Of a stretch of 64,000 nucleotides of DNA, positions 36,422 through 44,594 are shown one piece after another; position 1 is the stretch's first letter; every line of letters starts with the position of its first letter. The notes below the pieces were generated by a model. That model was not told the DNA's origin. It did not search any database and saw nothing but the letters and a program-made list of their open reading frames with translations. A program made the position numbers and the translations under genes. This DNA is from HRBIN30 sp964534275 (GTDB lineage: Bacteria; Desulfobacterota; Binatia; HRBIN30), in assembly GCA_964534275.1 (NCBI GenBank), contig CAZHQG010000009.1:59234-123233 (forward strand). Reading direction: 5' to 3'.

Positions 36422-37450
36422 ATGAATCGCCGCATCGGCACCCAAGTCCTTGTGAGCTCAGTGGTGGGCGTGTTGTTTTTGCTGCTCGCGTTCCGCAACG
36501 TTTCCTTCGGCGAGTTGGCGACTGTGCTCGCAGGTTTTCACTGGCCTTGGCTCCTTGCCGCTGTGTGCGTGAGTTTTCTTCTCATGATCCTGCGCGCCTG
36601 GCGGTGGCAGCTCGAACTGTTGCCGCTCGAACACGTTCCGATGGGCCGACTCTGGGCGGTCACGGCCGCTGCGTACACGGCAATCAACTTGATTCCAGCA
36701 CGGCTCGGCGAAGCCGTGCGGCCTTGGCTGTTGTCGAAATTTTCCGGGGTTCGATTGTCCCAAGCGGTGGGGACGCTCGTGGTGGAAAAGCTCATGGACT
36801 CGTTTTGCATCGTCACCTACATGGTGGTGGCGCTGCTGTTCACCGAGCAACTCCCCGTTTGGGCCCGTCGCGGAGCCTTGTTTCCCGCTGTTTTCACCGC
36901 GTTGTTCGCCACCGTCGTCGCACTTGCCTACTGGCGCGGCGAGCAGTTTGTCGAACGCCGAGTGGCCGTGCTGCTGCCAGAACGATTTGGAGCTGGCCTG
37001 TTGCGTATCGTCCGTGCGGTGATCGAGGGCATGAAAGTGTTGCCCGATGGGCGGCTGCTAGCGAAAGTGTTTCTCGTCTCGCTGCTTCTCTGGTCGCTGC
37101 CAATTTTCTCGAGCTGGATCGTCATGAAGGGATTTGGATTTCCAGTGCCGTTTTCGGCGGCGCTGCTCGTGTTCTTGTTTGTCGGGATTGCCACGGCGCT
37201 GCCTAACCCGCCGGCAATGGTGGGACCCTTCCAATACGCCTGCATCCTTGCTCTTGGCATTTACGGCGTCGGCCAAGATGCCGCCCTCGCCTTCGGCCTC
37301 CTTTTAAATGCCCTTCAAGTGCTCACGATCGTGGCGCAGGGAGTTGTAGGTGCCTTGGCGCTGGGGCTTGGTTGGTCTGACGTGCAAGCAGCAGGTCGTC
37401 TGGTACGCGGCGAGGAACCGACGCCAGCAACTCAAGCGGGCGAACCCTGA
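36422..37450 (+). CDS. Lysylphosphatidylglycerol synthase TM-region/flippase-like membrane protein
   Basis: A 342-residue polytopic membrane protein with about eight hydrophobic helices, of the UPF0104 family (transmembrane part of MprF). The family signatures are RAWRWQLELLPLEHVPMGRLW near 43-63, followed by TAINLIPARLGEAVRPWLLSK near 70-90 and LVVEKLMDSFCIV near 105. The C-terminal synthase domain of MprF is absent, so it may be a lipid or lipid-linked flippase rather than an aminoacyl transferase. ATG 36422 is the family start. The 3' end overlaps by 19 bases the convergent CDP-alcohol phosphatidyltransferase gene. Confidence 0.87.
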   Translation: MNRRIGTQVLVSSVVGVLFLLLAFRNVSFGELATVLAGFHWPWLLAAVCVSFLLMILRAWRWQLELLPLEHVPMGRLWAVTAAAYTAINLIPARLGEAVRPWLLSKFSGVRLSQAVGTLVVEKLMDSFCIVTYMVVALLFTEQLPVWARRGALFPAVFTALFATVVALAYWRGEQFVERRVAVLLPERFGAGLLRIVRAVIEGMKVLPDGRLLAKVFLVSLLLWSLPIFSSWIVMKGFGFPVPFSAALLVFLFVGIATALPNPPAMVGPFQYACILALGIYGVGQDAALAFGLLLNALQVLTIVAQGVVGALALGLGWSDVQAAGRLVRGEEPTPATQAGEP

Positions 37451-38019
37451 CTTGCACGAGGGCGCACGAACCAAGGGAGCCAGAGTGGCGCGGTCGAGTA
37501 GAGCGGCACGAGCGCGTAGACCACCCACAATGCCCACTTGGGGAGCCACCACACCTGCAACGTGCAGTTGACCACCAGAACTCCAACAAGCACGTAGTTG
37601 GCGACACCGCCCCAGTGACCGACGCGATCGGGAAACGCCACCCGACGAGGTGAAGTCGCGTTCCGCGAGCGGACCACATATGCAGTGAAGGCAAACAACA
37701 CGCTTGCTGGCACCCACCAGGGAGCAAGGCCCACAGCCGTGTACACACTGAACGCAGGTACGATGAAGCCGATGTCTGCACCGTGGTCGAACCATCGCGC
37801 CCAAGCCCTGTCGCTACCGGAACGGCGTGCCCACCGCCCGTCGAGGATGTCGCTCAGCGCTGCAAAGGCAAAGGCCACCGCAGCGATCCAAGCCTTGGCC
37901 GGTACGCCGTGGTGAGCAGCCCAGACGCACGCCACGAACACCGGCGCGAGGGCGATCCGCGCACCAGTGAGCCCGTGCGCCAAAAGGCCCCACGGGACGG
38001 CTTCGTGCTGCAGAATCAC
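37432..38019 (-). CDS. CDP-alcohol phosphatidyltransferase family protein
   Basis: A membrane enzyme of 195 residues with about six hydrophobic helices. The active-site motif is seen as DILDGRWARRSGSDRAWARWFDHGAD: D-x2-D-G-x2-A-R is intact and the final D-x3-D is present, but the Gly four residues before it is Ala. Members transfer phosphatidyl groups from CDP-diacylglycerol, or CDP-alcohols, to an acceptor. The start chosen is the GTG at 38019, which overlaps the stop of the upstream lipoprotein gene (GTGA) as in coupled genes; an ATG at 38088 would overlap that gene by 73 bases. Neighbouring membrane protein and acyl-CoA ligase genes suggest lipid metabolism. Confidence 0.82.
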   Translation of the reverse strand: MILQHEAVPWGLLAHGLTGARIALAPVFVACVWAAHHGVPAKAWIAAVAFAFAALSDILDGRWARRSGSDRAWARWFDHGADIGFIVPAFSVYTAVGLAPWWVPASVLFAFTAYVVRSRNATSPRRVAFPDRVGHWGGVANYVLVGVLVVNCTLQVWWLPKWALWVVYALVPLYSTAPLWLPWFVRPRASQGSPA

Positions 38020-38522
38020 TCGCCGCGTCGCAAGAGCCCGCGCAGTTCCCCGCTCTCGCGTAGCAACTCGTTCATCGTCTGGATCCATTCGGACTTCGCT
38101 CGCGCGTGGCCGCGTTCGTCGCCGTTTTCTCCCGTGGCCGCTGCGGCATGCGGCGCGCTTCCCTGTTGTTCGACCAGTCCGTGAAATTCCCTGTGACGAG
38201 CGAGCAATGCTTGGAACTTTCGATAGGAGCTGCGCTGTGCGTAACTGCTCTGCCCAGCCAGGAACGCCTCAGCCTCGCGAATTGCCTGCGCGTAGCGATC
38301 GAGTGCCGCTTGAACCCCTTTTCCGTCTTCGGCACTCCGCAAGGTCTCTACCGCAGCCTGGGTCACCATGCCTATGTGCCGCTCCGCGCGGCCGGCGTAC
38401 GTGCGGTCGGAGCACGCGACTGCAAATGGCGCGAGGACGAGCAGTGCCCAGCTCTTCCAACGGCCCCTCCCGGCGCGCTCAGCTCCGGTACATCTGCTCG
38501 ATGAGGTCAGCGTACTTCTCAT
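38016..38522 (-). CDS. Predicted small lipoprotein, coiled-coil rich
   Basis: A 168-residue protein with a long basic N-region, a hydrophobic stretch WALLVLAPFAVAC and a lipobox-like Cys near residue 37. The mature part is strongly helical (AALDRYAQAIREAEAFLAG, YRKFQALLARHREFHGLVEQQ, SEWIQTMNELLRESGELRGLL) without a named domain. Function unknown. The ATG at 38522 overlaps the end of the acyl-CoA ligase gene by 44 bases; a downstream start closer to the signal peptide is possible. Its stop overlaps the start of the CDP-alcohol phosphatidyltransferase gene, so all three minus-strand genes 40302-37432 form one likely operon. Confidence 0.68.
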   Translation of the reverse strand: MRSTLTSSSRCTGAERAGRGRWKSWALLVLAPFAVACSDRTYAGRAERHIGMVTQAAVETLRSAEDGKGVQAALDRYAQAIREAEAFLAGQSSYAQRSSYRKFQALLARHREFHGLVEQQGSAPHAAAATGENGDERGHARAKSEWIQTMNELLRESGELRGLLRRGE

Positions 38523-40302
38523 GCACCACGCGGCGCTTCATTTTCATCGTTGGCGTCAGCTCGCCAGAGTCGATCGTCCACTCCTGCGGAACGATCACGA
38601 ACTTCTTGATCTTTTCGACCTGGCTGAGGTTCTGGTTCACCTCGTCCACGTAGCCCTGAACGACGCTCAGGAGCTTCGGGTGCTGAGCCAGCACGCTCAG
38701 ATCTGCGGGAAGGTCGTTTTGCTGCGCCCACGCCGTGGTCGTTTCCGGATCGAGAACGATGAGCGCAGAAACGAAGGGACGGCGATCGCCAATGACACAC
38801 GCCTGTCCCACGAGCGGTTTTTGCTTGAGCATGTTCTCGATGTTCGACGGGGCAATGTTTTTTCCCCCCGCAGTAATGATGATTTCTTTCTTCCGATCGA
38901 CAATCCGGATGTATCCTTCCTCGTCGATGGTGGCGATGTCGCCCGAGTGCAACCAACCTTCTTCATCGAAGGTTTGGCGGGTGAGTTCCGGCTCTTTGTA
39001 GTAACCAGCCGTGACGTTCCCGCCGCGCACAAGCAGCTCGCCATCCTCTGCGATCTTCACTTCCACACCCGGAATCGCTCGCCCCACGGTTCCAATTTTG
39101 ATTTCGCCGGGGCGGTTCCACGACGTCGGCCCTGTGTCCTCGGACTGGCCGTACACCTCCGCAATCGGCACTCCGATGGCGCAAAACCACTCGACGAGCT
39201 CCGGAGCGATCGGAGCAGCGCCGCTCGAGGCAATTTTGATCTTATCGAGCCCGACGCGTTCGCGGATCATGGCGGTGATGAATGCAGCATTTTGAGCCTG
39301 CTCCGCGAGTTCCGGAGGTACCGGCTCGCCTCGTTGTTCCAGGCGCAGCTTCTGCAGGCTGACATCGATGGCATGCTTCACCATCGACCGCTGGGGCTCG
39401 TCCAGTTTCTCCAGCGCGGCCAGCAGTCCTGCATGCAGTTTTTCCCAGATCCGCGGCACCGCAAAGAAAAATTCGGGCCGTACCTCTCGCAAATAATCGG
39501 CAATTTGCTGCGGACTCGGGCAAAAGAAGCACGTCGAGGCGCTTTTGAGATGCAAGTAATAGCCTGCCATCCGCTCAGCAATGTGCGCCAAGGGCAGGTA
39601 GGAGATGTGCCGCATCCCTGGGGTGCGCGGGAACAAGCGATCCAAAGATTCCGCGGTCCAACAAACATTGTAATGGGTCACCATCACCCCTTTGGGTGGC
39701 CCGGTCGTACCGGAAGTGTAAATCAGCGTCGCGAGGTGCTCCGGTTTTACCTGCCGCCAGCGGCGTTCGACCTCGTCGTGAGCCTCTTTGCCGCCGGACC
39801 GTTGGAGCTCGTCGAGCGACACCACTGCCGGATCGCGGGGAACTTCTTCGAAGCGGTCGATCACCACGATCTTCCGAAGTTTCGGCAACTGACCGCGAAT
39901 TGCCGCAATCTTGGCAAACACCTCCGGGTTCTCTGCCACGAACATCGCGGCCTCGCAGTGGTTCAAAATGTATTCGATCTGCGGGGGCGCGAGCGTGCTG
40001 TACACCGTTACCGGAACCCCGCCCGCGTGCAGCACCGCTAAGTCGACCAGGTAATGTTCCGGCCGGTTCGAGGCGAGAATGCCGACAAATTCCCCAGGCT
40101 GGAGCCCTAGCTCCACAAAGCCGGCGGCAAGGTTGCGCACGCGTTCGCCATACTCCCTCCAAGTTAGCGCCTTCCACTCGCCGCCTTCTTTCCATTTGAG
40201 GGCTTCCAGGTCGGGATACTTTGTCACCGCTTCCTGGAACAACGTGCACACCGTTTGTCCCGCGACTTTCCGATCGATGTCCTCCTTTTCCGGGTGCGGC
40301 AT
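38479..40302 (-). CDS. Long-chain acyl-CoA synthetase (AMP-forming)
   Basis: A 607-residue ANL-superfamily ligase of the FadD15/long-chain type. ATG 40302 has GGAGG upstream (twice). The P-loop LIYTSGTTGPPKGVMVTHYN is near 196 and the gate segment PLAHIAERMAGYYLHLK near 243. The A5 motif is EVYGQSEDTGPTSWN near 384, the A7/A8 region EEGWLHSGDIATIDEEGYIRIVDRKKE is near 441-463, and the catalytic lysine region ELTPTMKMKRRVV is near 580. It makes acyl-CoA thioesters for degradation or lipid synthesis. It is first in a probable operon with a lipoprotein and a CDP-alcohol phosphatidyltransferase, which suggests membrane-lipid use. Confidence 0.94.
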   Translation of the reverse strand: MPHPEKEDIDRKVAGQTVCTLFQEAVTKYPDLEALKWKEGGEWKALTWREYGERVRNLAAGFVELGLQPGEFVGILASNRPEHYLVDLAVLHAGGVPVTVYSTLAPPQIEYILNHCEAAMFVAENPEVFAKIAAIRGQLPKLRKIVVIDRFEEVPRDPAVVSLDELQRSGGKEAHDEVERRWRQVKPEHLATLIYTSGTTGPPKGVMVTHYNVCWTAESLDRLFPRTPGMRHISYLPLAHIAERMAGYYLHLKSASTCFFCPSPQQIADYLREVRPEFFFAVPRIWEKLHAGLLAALEKLDEPQRSMVKHAIDVSLQKLRLEQRGEPVPPELAEQAQNAAFITAMIRERVGLDKIKIASSGAAPIAPELVEWFCAIGVPIAEVYGQSEDTGPTSWNRPGEIKIGTVGRAIPGVEVKIAEDGELLVRGGNVTAGYYKEPELTRQTFDEEGWLHSGDIATIDEEGYIRIVDRKKEIIITAGGKNIAPSNIENMLKQKPLVGQACVIGDRRPFVSALIVLDPETTTAWAQQNDLPADLSVLAQHPKLLSVVQGYVDEVNQNLSQVEKIKKFVIVPQEWTIDSGELTPTMKMKRRVVHEKYADLIEQMYRS

Positions 40303-40570
40303 CTACCTCCGAACCTCCTGGCCAGTCATGCTTGAACGAAACTTGGTTAGCCACACCGACCGGCTGTGCGCAAGCGCATCGCGTGCGAGAACCACGTTGG
40401 TTCGTCTGTCCCTGCACGCAAGGGGTTACGGGTTGCCTCGGCAAGGAAGCCCCTGTAAGCTCGCGCGCCATGCTTCCTCGAACGCCTGAAAATGGGCGCA
40501 CTGGTGTAACAAAGTCGTTTACCGAGGTACTCACGAGCTATCTCGAAGGACAACGAAAGGAGAATCGCCG

Positions 40571-40831
40571 ATGAAGAACGCGAAAGGACTTGCCATTGCG
40601 GCGGCGGCCGCTGCGCTGTTCGCCTCCAAGGTCACGCTTGCGGGAAGCCACGAAGGCGGCACGGAAGCAAAGAAGGTCAAGTGCGAGGGCGTGAACGAGT
40701 GCCGAGGGAAGGGCGAGTGTGGCGGGGCAACCCACGACTGCGCCGGGAAAAACGAGTGCAAAGGAAAGGGCTGGGTCGAGATGTCGGCTGCCGAGTGCAA
40801 AGCCAAAGGCGGCAAAGTCAAAGAAGACTGA
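40571..40831 (+). CDS. bufA2: Bufferin precursor, BufA2-type RiPP (DUF2282-like)
   Basis: An 86-residue secreted cysteine-rich peptide with AAAGGAG before its ATG. The signal peptide is MKNAKGLAIAAAAAALFAS to about residue 25. Six cysteines follow with spacing C-x5-C-x5-C-x6-C-x5-C-x12-C, in the repeated contexts CEGVNEC, CRGKGEC, CAGKNEC and CKGKGW, then AAECKAKGG. This is the BufA2 pattern of bufferins, ribosomally made peptides whose cysteines are converted by an MNIO enzyme to copper-binding heterocycles. The next two genes encode the MNIO enzyme and its partner, confirming the assignment. The exported product probably sequesters copper or a similar metal. Modified positions cannot be told from sequence. 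Confidence 0.88.
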   Translation: MKNAKGLAIAAAAAALFASKVTLAGSHEGGTEAKKVKCEGVNECRGKGECGGATHDCAGKNECKGKGWVEMSAAECKAKGGKVKED

Positions 40832-40868
40832 CCTGTCGGTGGCGCGCCTGGAGCGTGCCCGGGTGCCC

Positions 40869-41735
40869 ATGAACGCTTTTGTTCCCTTTCTCGGGTACGG
40901 CATCGGGTTGCGGCCAAAACATTATCCGGAGATCCTCGACCAGTGGCCGCATGTCGACTGGTTCGAGGCCATCACGGAAAATTTCCTCGTTGCCGGCGGT
41001 CGTCCGCGACGCGTCATCCGCGAGATTCGCGCGCGCTACCCGCTGGTGTTGCACGGAGTATCGCTCTCCGTTGGTAGCTCCGATCCACTCGATTTCGACT
41101 ACCTTGCTCGGGTGCGCGACTTCGTGCGCGAACTCGAGCCGGCGTGGGTGTCGGATCATTTGTGTTGGACCGGTGTTGGCGGCATCAACTTGCACGACCT
41201 ACTCCCCCTGCCATTCACCGAGGAAACTTTGCGTCACGTGGTCGAGCGGGTTCAGGCGGTGCAAGATTTCCTTGGCCGTCGGATCCTCCTCGAGAACGTG
41301 TCTTCTTACCTGGAGTTCGCGCACTCCACGATTCCCGAAGGGGAGTTTCTCGCCGCCGTGGCGAAACGAGCCGACTGCGCGATTTTGCTCGACGTCAACA
41401 ATCTCTACGTCAACGCGCAAAACCACGGCTTCGATCCGCTCGCGTATCTCGACGCCCTCCCGCCGGAGCGGATCGCGCAAATCCACCTTGCAGGTTATGC
41501 TGATCGCGGCACCTTCTTGCACGACACCCACGATCACCCGGTGTGGCCGCCCGTCTGGAATCTCTATCGCGAGGCCGTCCGACGCTTTGGACCAGTTTCT
41601 ACACTGGTCGAGTGGGACGCGCAGTTACCCCCGCTCGCGACCGTGTTGGCCGAGGCCGAACGAGCACGACAAGTCGCCGAAGAGACACTCCATGGCTGGT
41701 CCTTCACTGCAGCAGGTACAGGAGCTCCTCAGTAA
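40869..41735 (+). CDS. bufB: Bufferin-modifying MNIO enzyme (DUF692), BufB
   Basis: A 288-residue TIM-barrel enzyme of the multinuclear non-haem iron oxidative family. The ATG at 40869 (MNAFVPFLGYGIGLRPKHY) is 37 bases after bufA2. Family-typical segments in order are VDWFEAITENFLV near 32, YPLVLHGVSLSVGS near 58, VSDHLCWTGVGG near 98, LLENVSSYLEF near 140, AILLDVNNLYVNAQNHGFDP near 171, IAQIHLAGY near 202, and DTHDHPVWPPVWNLY near 218, then LVEWD near 245. These supply the His, Asp, Glu and Asn iron ligands. The enzyme modifies cysteines of the BufA2 precursor in the cytoplasm before export. Its end overlaps the start of bufC by 44 bases. Confidence 0.92.
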   Translation: MNAFVPFLGYGIGLRPKHYPEILDQWPHVDWFEAITENFLVAGGRPRRVIREIRARYPLVLHGVSLSVGSSDPLDFDYLARVRDFVRELEPAWVSDHLCWTGVGGINLHDLLPLPFTEETLRHVVERVQAVQDFLGRRILLENVSSYLEFAHSTIPEGEFLAAVAKRADCAILLDVNNLYVNAQNHGFDPLAYLDALPPERIAQIHLAGYADRGTFLHDTHDHPVWPPVWNLYREAVRRFGPVSTLVEWDAQLPPLATVLAEAERARQVAEETLHGWSFTAAGTGAPQ

Positions 41736-42525
41736 GCTCATCCGCACGCCCGAAGGGGTCGGGCCAGCACTGCCTGCACTCTCCCTCGAAGAACAGGCAC
41801 GCTGGCAGGGGCTCATCCGGCACGGCGGTGCGCTCGACCCGATCGAGCGATTGGACATCTACGCCAACATGTATTTTTTCCGCATCCGCGATGCGCTGGC
41901 GGACGATTTTCCGGTCGTTCGAGCCACGATCGGGGCGGATGCGTTCCACAATTTTGTGACGGATTATTTGTTGGCTCACCCCTCGCGTTCGTTTTCCCTG
42001 CGTGACGTCGGCAGCGCTGTGCCGCAATTCGCCCGCAGTCACCCGTACACGGGCACTTGGCCGTGGCTGGGCGACTTGGCAGCCTTGGAATGGTCTGTGG
42101 TGGAAGCCTTCGATGCCGCCGATGCACCCATGCTTTCCGCCGAACAATGGGCAGCGTACGCCGCGGAAGAGCTGGCAAATCGACGGCTCGTTTGGCACCC
42201 GTCGCTCCGGGTGCTTGCCTGCGAGTACCCGGTTCACCAAGCGTGGCAGCGCTTCCAACGCGACGAGCCCCTTCCGACTCTCGCGCCGGAGGAAACTTGG
42301 ATTCGGGTGTGGCGCAACCAGGAACGCGTGTTCGTTGCTGCAATGACCCGCGATGAGGCAACGGTCCTTCGCTCGCACGAGACGCTTGCGGACGCGGGCG
42401 AGTTCCTCGCCGCGACGTACGGCCAATCGCGAGCAACGGAGTTGCTCGCCAATTGGCTCGTCGCCTGGGTGCAAAGCGGGGTGCTGTGCGGCGTCGAGCC
42501 AATTACACGTCGAGAACAAAGGTGA
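41692..42525 (+). CDS. bufC: Bufferin partner protein BufC (DUF2063)
   Basis: A 277-residue protein with an N-terminal DUF2063 DNA-binding-like domain (LSLEEQARWQGLI, LDIYANMYFFRIRDALADDFPVVRATIGADAFHNFVTDYL at about 29-88) and a C-terminal half ending VAWVQSGVLCGV. Known BufC/HvfC/MbnC-type proteins pair with DUF692 enzymes and help recognise the precursor peptide. The ATG at 41692 lies inside bufB. The 3' end overlaps the convergent dodecin gene by 23 bases. No DoxX-like bufD follows, so the operon is the minimal A-B-C form. Confidence 0.9.
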   Translation: MAGPSLQQVQELLSKLIRTPEGVGPALPALSLEEQARWQGLIRHGGALDPIERLDIYANMYFFRIRDALADDFPVVRATIGADAFHNFVTDYLLAHPSRSFSLRDVGSAVPQFARSHPYTGTWPWLGDLAALEWSVVEAFDAADAPMLSAEQWAAYAAEELANRRLVWHPSLRVLACEYPVHQAWQRFQRDEPLPTLAPEETWIRVWRNQERVFVAAMTRDEATVLRSHETLADAGEFLAATYGQSRATELLANWLVAWVQSGVLCGVEPITRREQR

Positions 42526-42703
42526 GGTTCATGGCCACCCGATACTCTTTGATCTTGTTCTTCTCGATCTTGGCTTGAATGCGAGTGACCTCGGCAGCAG
42601 TGACGCCGCGCAAGGTCTTGGTCGCCCGCTTCACCCCTTCTTCGATTGCCTTCTCGATCGTTTTTGCAGAGGCCACAATTTCCGTTACCCGTGCTGTCGC
42701 CAT
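42503..42703 (-). CDS. Dodecin family protein
   Basis: A 66-residue protein matching dodecins over its full length: MATARVTEIVASAKTIEKAIEEG, then VKRATKTLRGVT, KIKEYRVAMNLTFVLD. ATG 42703 has GGAGGGAAAC upstream. Dodecins form hollow 12-subunit shells that store flavins. The tryptophan that stacks on the flavin in classical dodecins (in LRxxxWxEV) is replaced; the segment reads LRGVTAAEV. Flavin binding may be altered or lost, or another ligand may be used. The gene converges on the bufferin operon and may share regulation only by chance. Confidence 0.9.
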   Translation of the reverse strand: MATARVTEIVASAKTIEKAIEEGVKRATKTLRGVTAAEVTRIQAKIEKNKIKEYRVAMNLTFVLDV

Positions 42704-42890
42704 TGTTTCCCTCCGTTCTAGTGGGCTCGCCGGCACGCGTTCGGCGCGCAACGACCCTACACCCACCGTGTGCGAACTGGCAAGGCGCATTCGGCGCGTT
42801 GGCGCAGTGGACTCCCTTGACCCGAGGCTGCACACATGAACAATGCGGCGCACGCAATTCGAGGAGTTTCTACGGAGGATCACACCATCC

Positions 42891-43334
42891 ATGTCGGAAC
42901 CATCTGCTTCGACAGCACCGCGGCCGCAACGGCCGATCGTGCCGTTTTTACGACTGGGCAGCGGAGACGACCCGCCACATCTAGTGGCCAAGAAATGCAA
43001 GCATTGCGGGGCCTTGTTCTGGGGTAACCGTGTGGCATGCGCCCGGTGCCACCGTTCGGAAGGCTTCGAGGAAATCCGGGTAAGCAATCGCGGAACGTTG
43101 TGGACGTACTCGATCGTCCATCAATCCATGCCTGGCATTCCGGTCCCCTACGTAGCTGCCATTGTCGATCTGCCGGAGGGCATCTCCGTGCGCTGCACCC
43201 TCGTGGACGTCGAACCGGACCCAGCCAAACTCCAGTTCGGGATGCCCGTGGAACTGATCACGCGGAAGGTACGTGAAGACAAGGACGGTAACGACGTGAT
43301 TGCGTTTTTCTTTCGTCCCGCACGTACCGCGTAA
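42891..43334 (+). CDS. DUF35 OB-fold/zinc-ribbon acyl-CoA-associated protein
   Basis: A 147-residue protein with rubredoxin-like zinc ribbon CKHCGALFWGNRVACARC at about 37-54 and an OB-fold (GTLWTYSIVHQSMPGIPVPYVAAIVDL, then PVELITRKV). This is the DUF35/ChsH2 family that binds acyl-CoA and partners with thiolase-like proteins. The ATG at 42891 (MSEPSAS) is taken because GGAGG is 12 bases upstream; an ATG at 42843 is an alternative. It is 35 bases ahead of the thiolase gene, the usual arrangement for the two-component thiolase or aldolase of the Ltp2-DUF35 or SCP-x type used in steroid and branched side-chain degradation. Confidence 0.88.
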   Translation: MSEPSASTAPRPQRPIVPFLRLGSGDDPPHLVAKKCKHCGALFWGNRVACARCHRSEGFEEIRVSNRGTLWTYSIVHQSMPGIPVPYVAAIVDLPEGISVRCTLVDVEPDPAKLQFGMPVELITRKVREDKDGNDVIAFFFRPARTA

Positions 43335-43369
43335 ACCAACACCCCATTAGGCGAAGGGAGAACAGTACC

Positions 43370-44500
43370 ATGCGTGACGTATACGTTCTCGGCGTTGGAA
43401 TGATCAAATTCGGCCGTTATCCGGAGCGCGACGTTGCCGAACTTGCAGCCGAAGCTGCACTGCTCGCACTGCGCGACGCGGACATGACCATCGACGATGT
43501 GCAGCTCCTGGCGTCGGGAAACTTGTTTCAAGCGCACGCGATGGTCGGGCAGCGAATTCTGCAGCAAATCGGCCAAACGGGGATTCCGGTCATCAACGTG
43601 GCCAACGCCTGCGCCACAGGCTCCACGGCGTTTCGCGAAGCGTACTTGGCCGTGGGAAGCGGCGAATACGACATTGCCCTTGCCGTGGGATCGGAACAAA
43701 TGGGCAAAGCCGGACTCCTCGGTGCCGGCGAACGGCGGGAGAGCGTCGAGGGTATCCTTGGCAGCGGACTCATGCCGGCTGTGTTCGGTCAGGCGGGCGT
43801 CGAGCACATGCGGAAGTACGGCACCAAAATCGAGCACTTTGCGAAGATTTCCGTGAAAAACCACAAGCACTCGGTGAAGAATCCGCTGTCGCAGTATCGG
43901 GTCGAAGTGAGCTTGGAGGACGTCCTCAACGCTCGCATGGTTGCCTATCCGAACACCCTCTACATGTGTTGCCCCACCGGCGACGGCGCCGCCGCTGCGG
44001 TGCTGGTTTCCGGAAACGTAAAGAAAAAGTCGAACCGCAAGGCGGTCAAGGTGGCGTGCTCCGTGCTGACTTCGGATCCCTGGACCGAACGCGACCTCAC
44101 GCTTCCCGACGTCAACACCCTCACACGCAACGCTGCGCGAACGGCGTATGAAAAGGCAGGGATTGGGCCGGACGATCTGGACCTTGTGGAACTGCACGAT
44201 TGCTTCGCCACCGCCGAACTGTTGCACTACGAAAACCTCGGCCTTTGCCCGGAAGGCGAAGCGGCCCGAGCAGTGGACGAAGGCTGGTTCGAATGGGGCG
44301 GCAAATTGCCCGTGAACGTGAGTGGCGGACTCCTCTCTAAAGGCCACCCGCTTGGAGCTACCGGCGTGGCAAACATCTACGAGATCGTCACACACCTGCG
44401 GGGTGAAGCCGGTGAGCGACAAGTCGAAGGGGCCAAAGTCGGGCTCGCACACGTCATTGGCTTGGGTTCCGCCTGCACGATCCACATCTTCACGACCTAG
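43370..44500 (+). CDS. Thiolase-family acyl-CoA acetyltransferase (SCP-x/Ltp-like)
   Basis: A 376-residue thiolase-fold protein; AAGGGAGA precedes ATG 43370. The nucleophilic Cys is in VNACATGSTAF near residue 80, with VELHDCFATAELLHYE near 285 supplying a His and GGLLSKGHPLGATG near 324 supplying the other His. Such proteins work with DUF35 partners, here encoded directly upstream. They either cleave 3-ketoacyl-CoA to a shortened acyl-CoA and acetyl/propionyl-CoA, or, in the Ltp2 group, act as aldolases. Because the classical Cys is present, a true thiolase role is more likely than the Ltp2 aldolase role. Probably used with other acyl-CoA genes in the window. Confidence 0.92.
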   Translation: MRDVYVLGVGMIKFGRYPERDVAELAAEAALLALRDADMTIDDVQLLASGNLFQAHAMVGQRILQQIGQTGIPVINVANACATGSTAFREAYLAVGSGEYDIALAVGSEQMGKAGLLGAGERRESVEGILGSGLMPAVFGQAGVEHMRKYGTKIEHFAKISVKNHKHSVKNPLSQYRVEVSLEDVLNARMVAYPNTLYMCCPTGDGAAAAVLVSGNVKKKSNRKAVKVACSVLTSDPWTERDLTLPDVNTLTRNAARTAYEKAGIGPDDLDLVELHDCFATAELLHYENLGLCPEGEAARAVDEGWFEWGGKLPVNVSGGLLSKGHPLGATGVANIYEIVTHLRGEAGERQVEGAKVGLAHVIGLGSACTIHIFTT

Positions 44501-44594
44501 GTTCTGCCCCCGCTTCCTCGTTTCGCTCCACGACTGCCGAGCGCAAACCAGCGGGGTCGCTCGCCGGCAACTCGTGTCGGGGCGCCTGCAGCAC

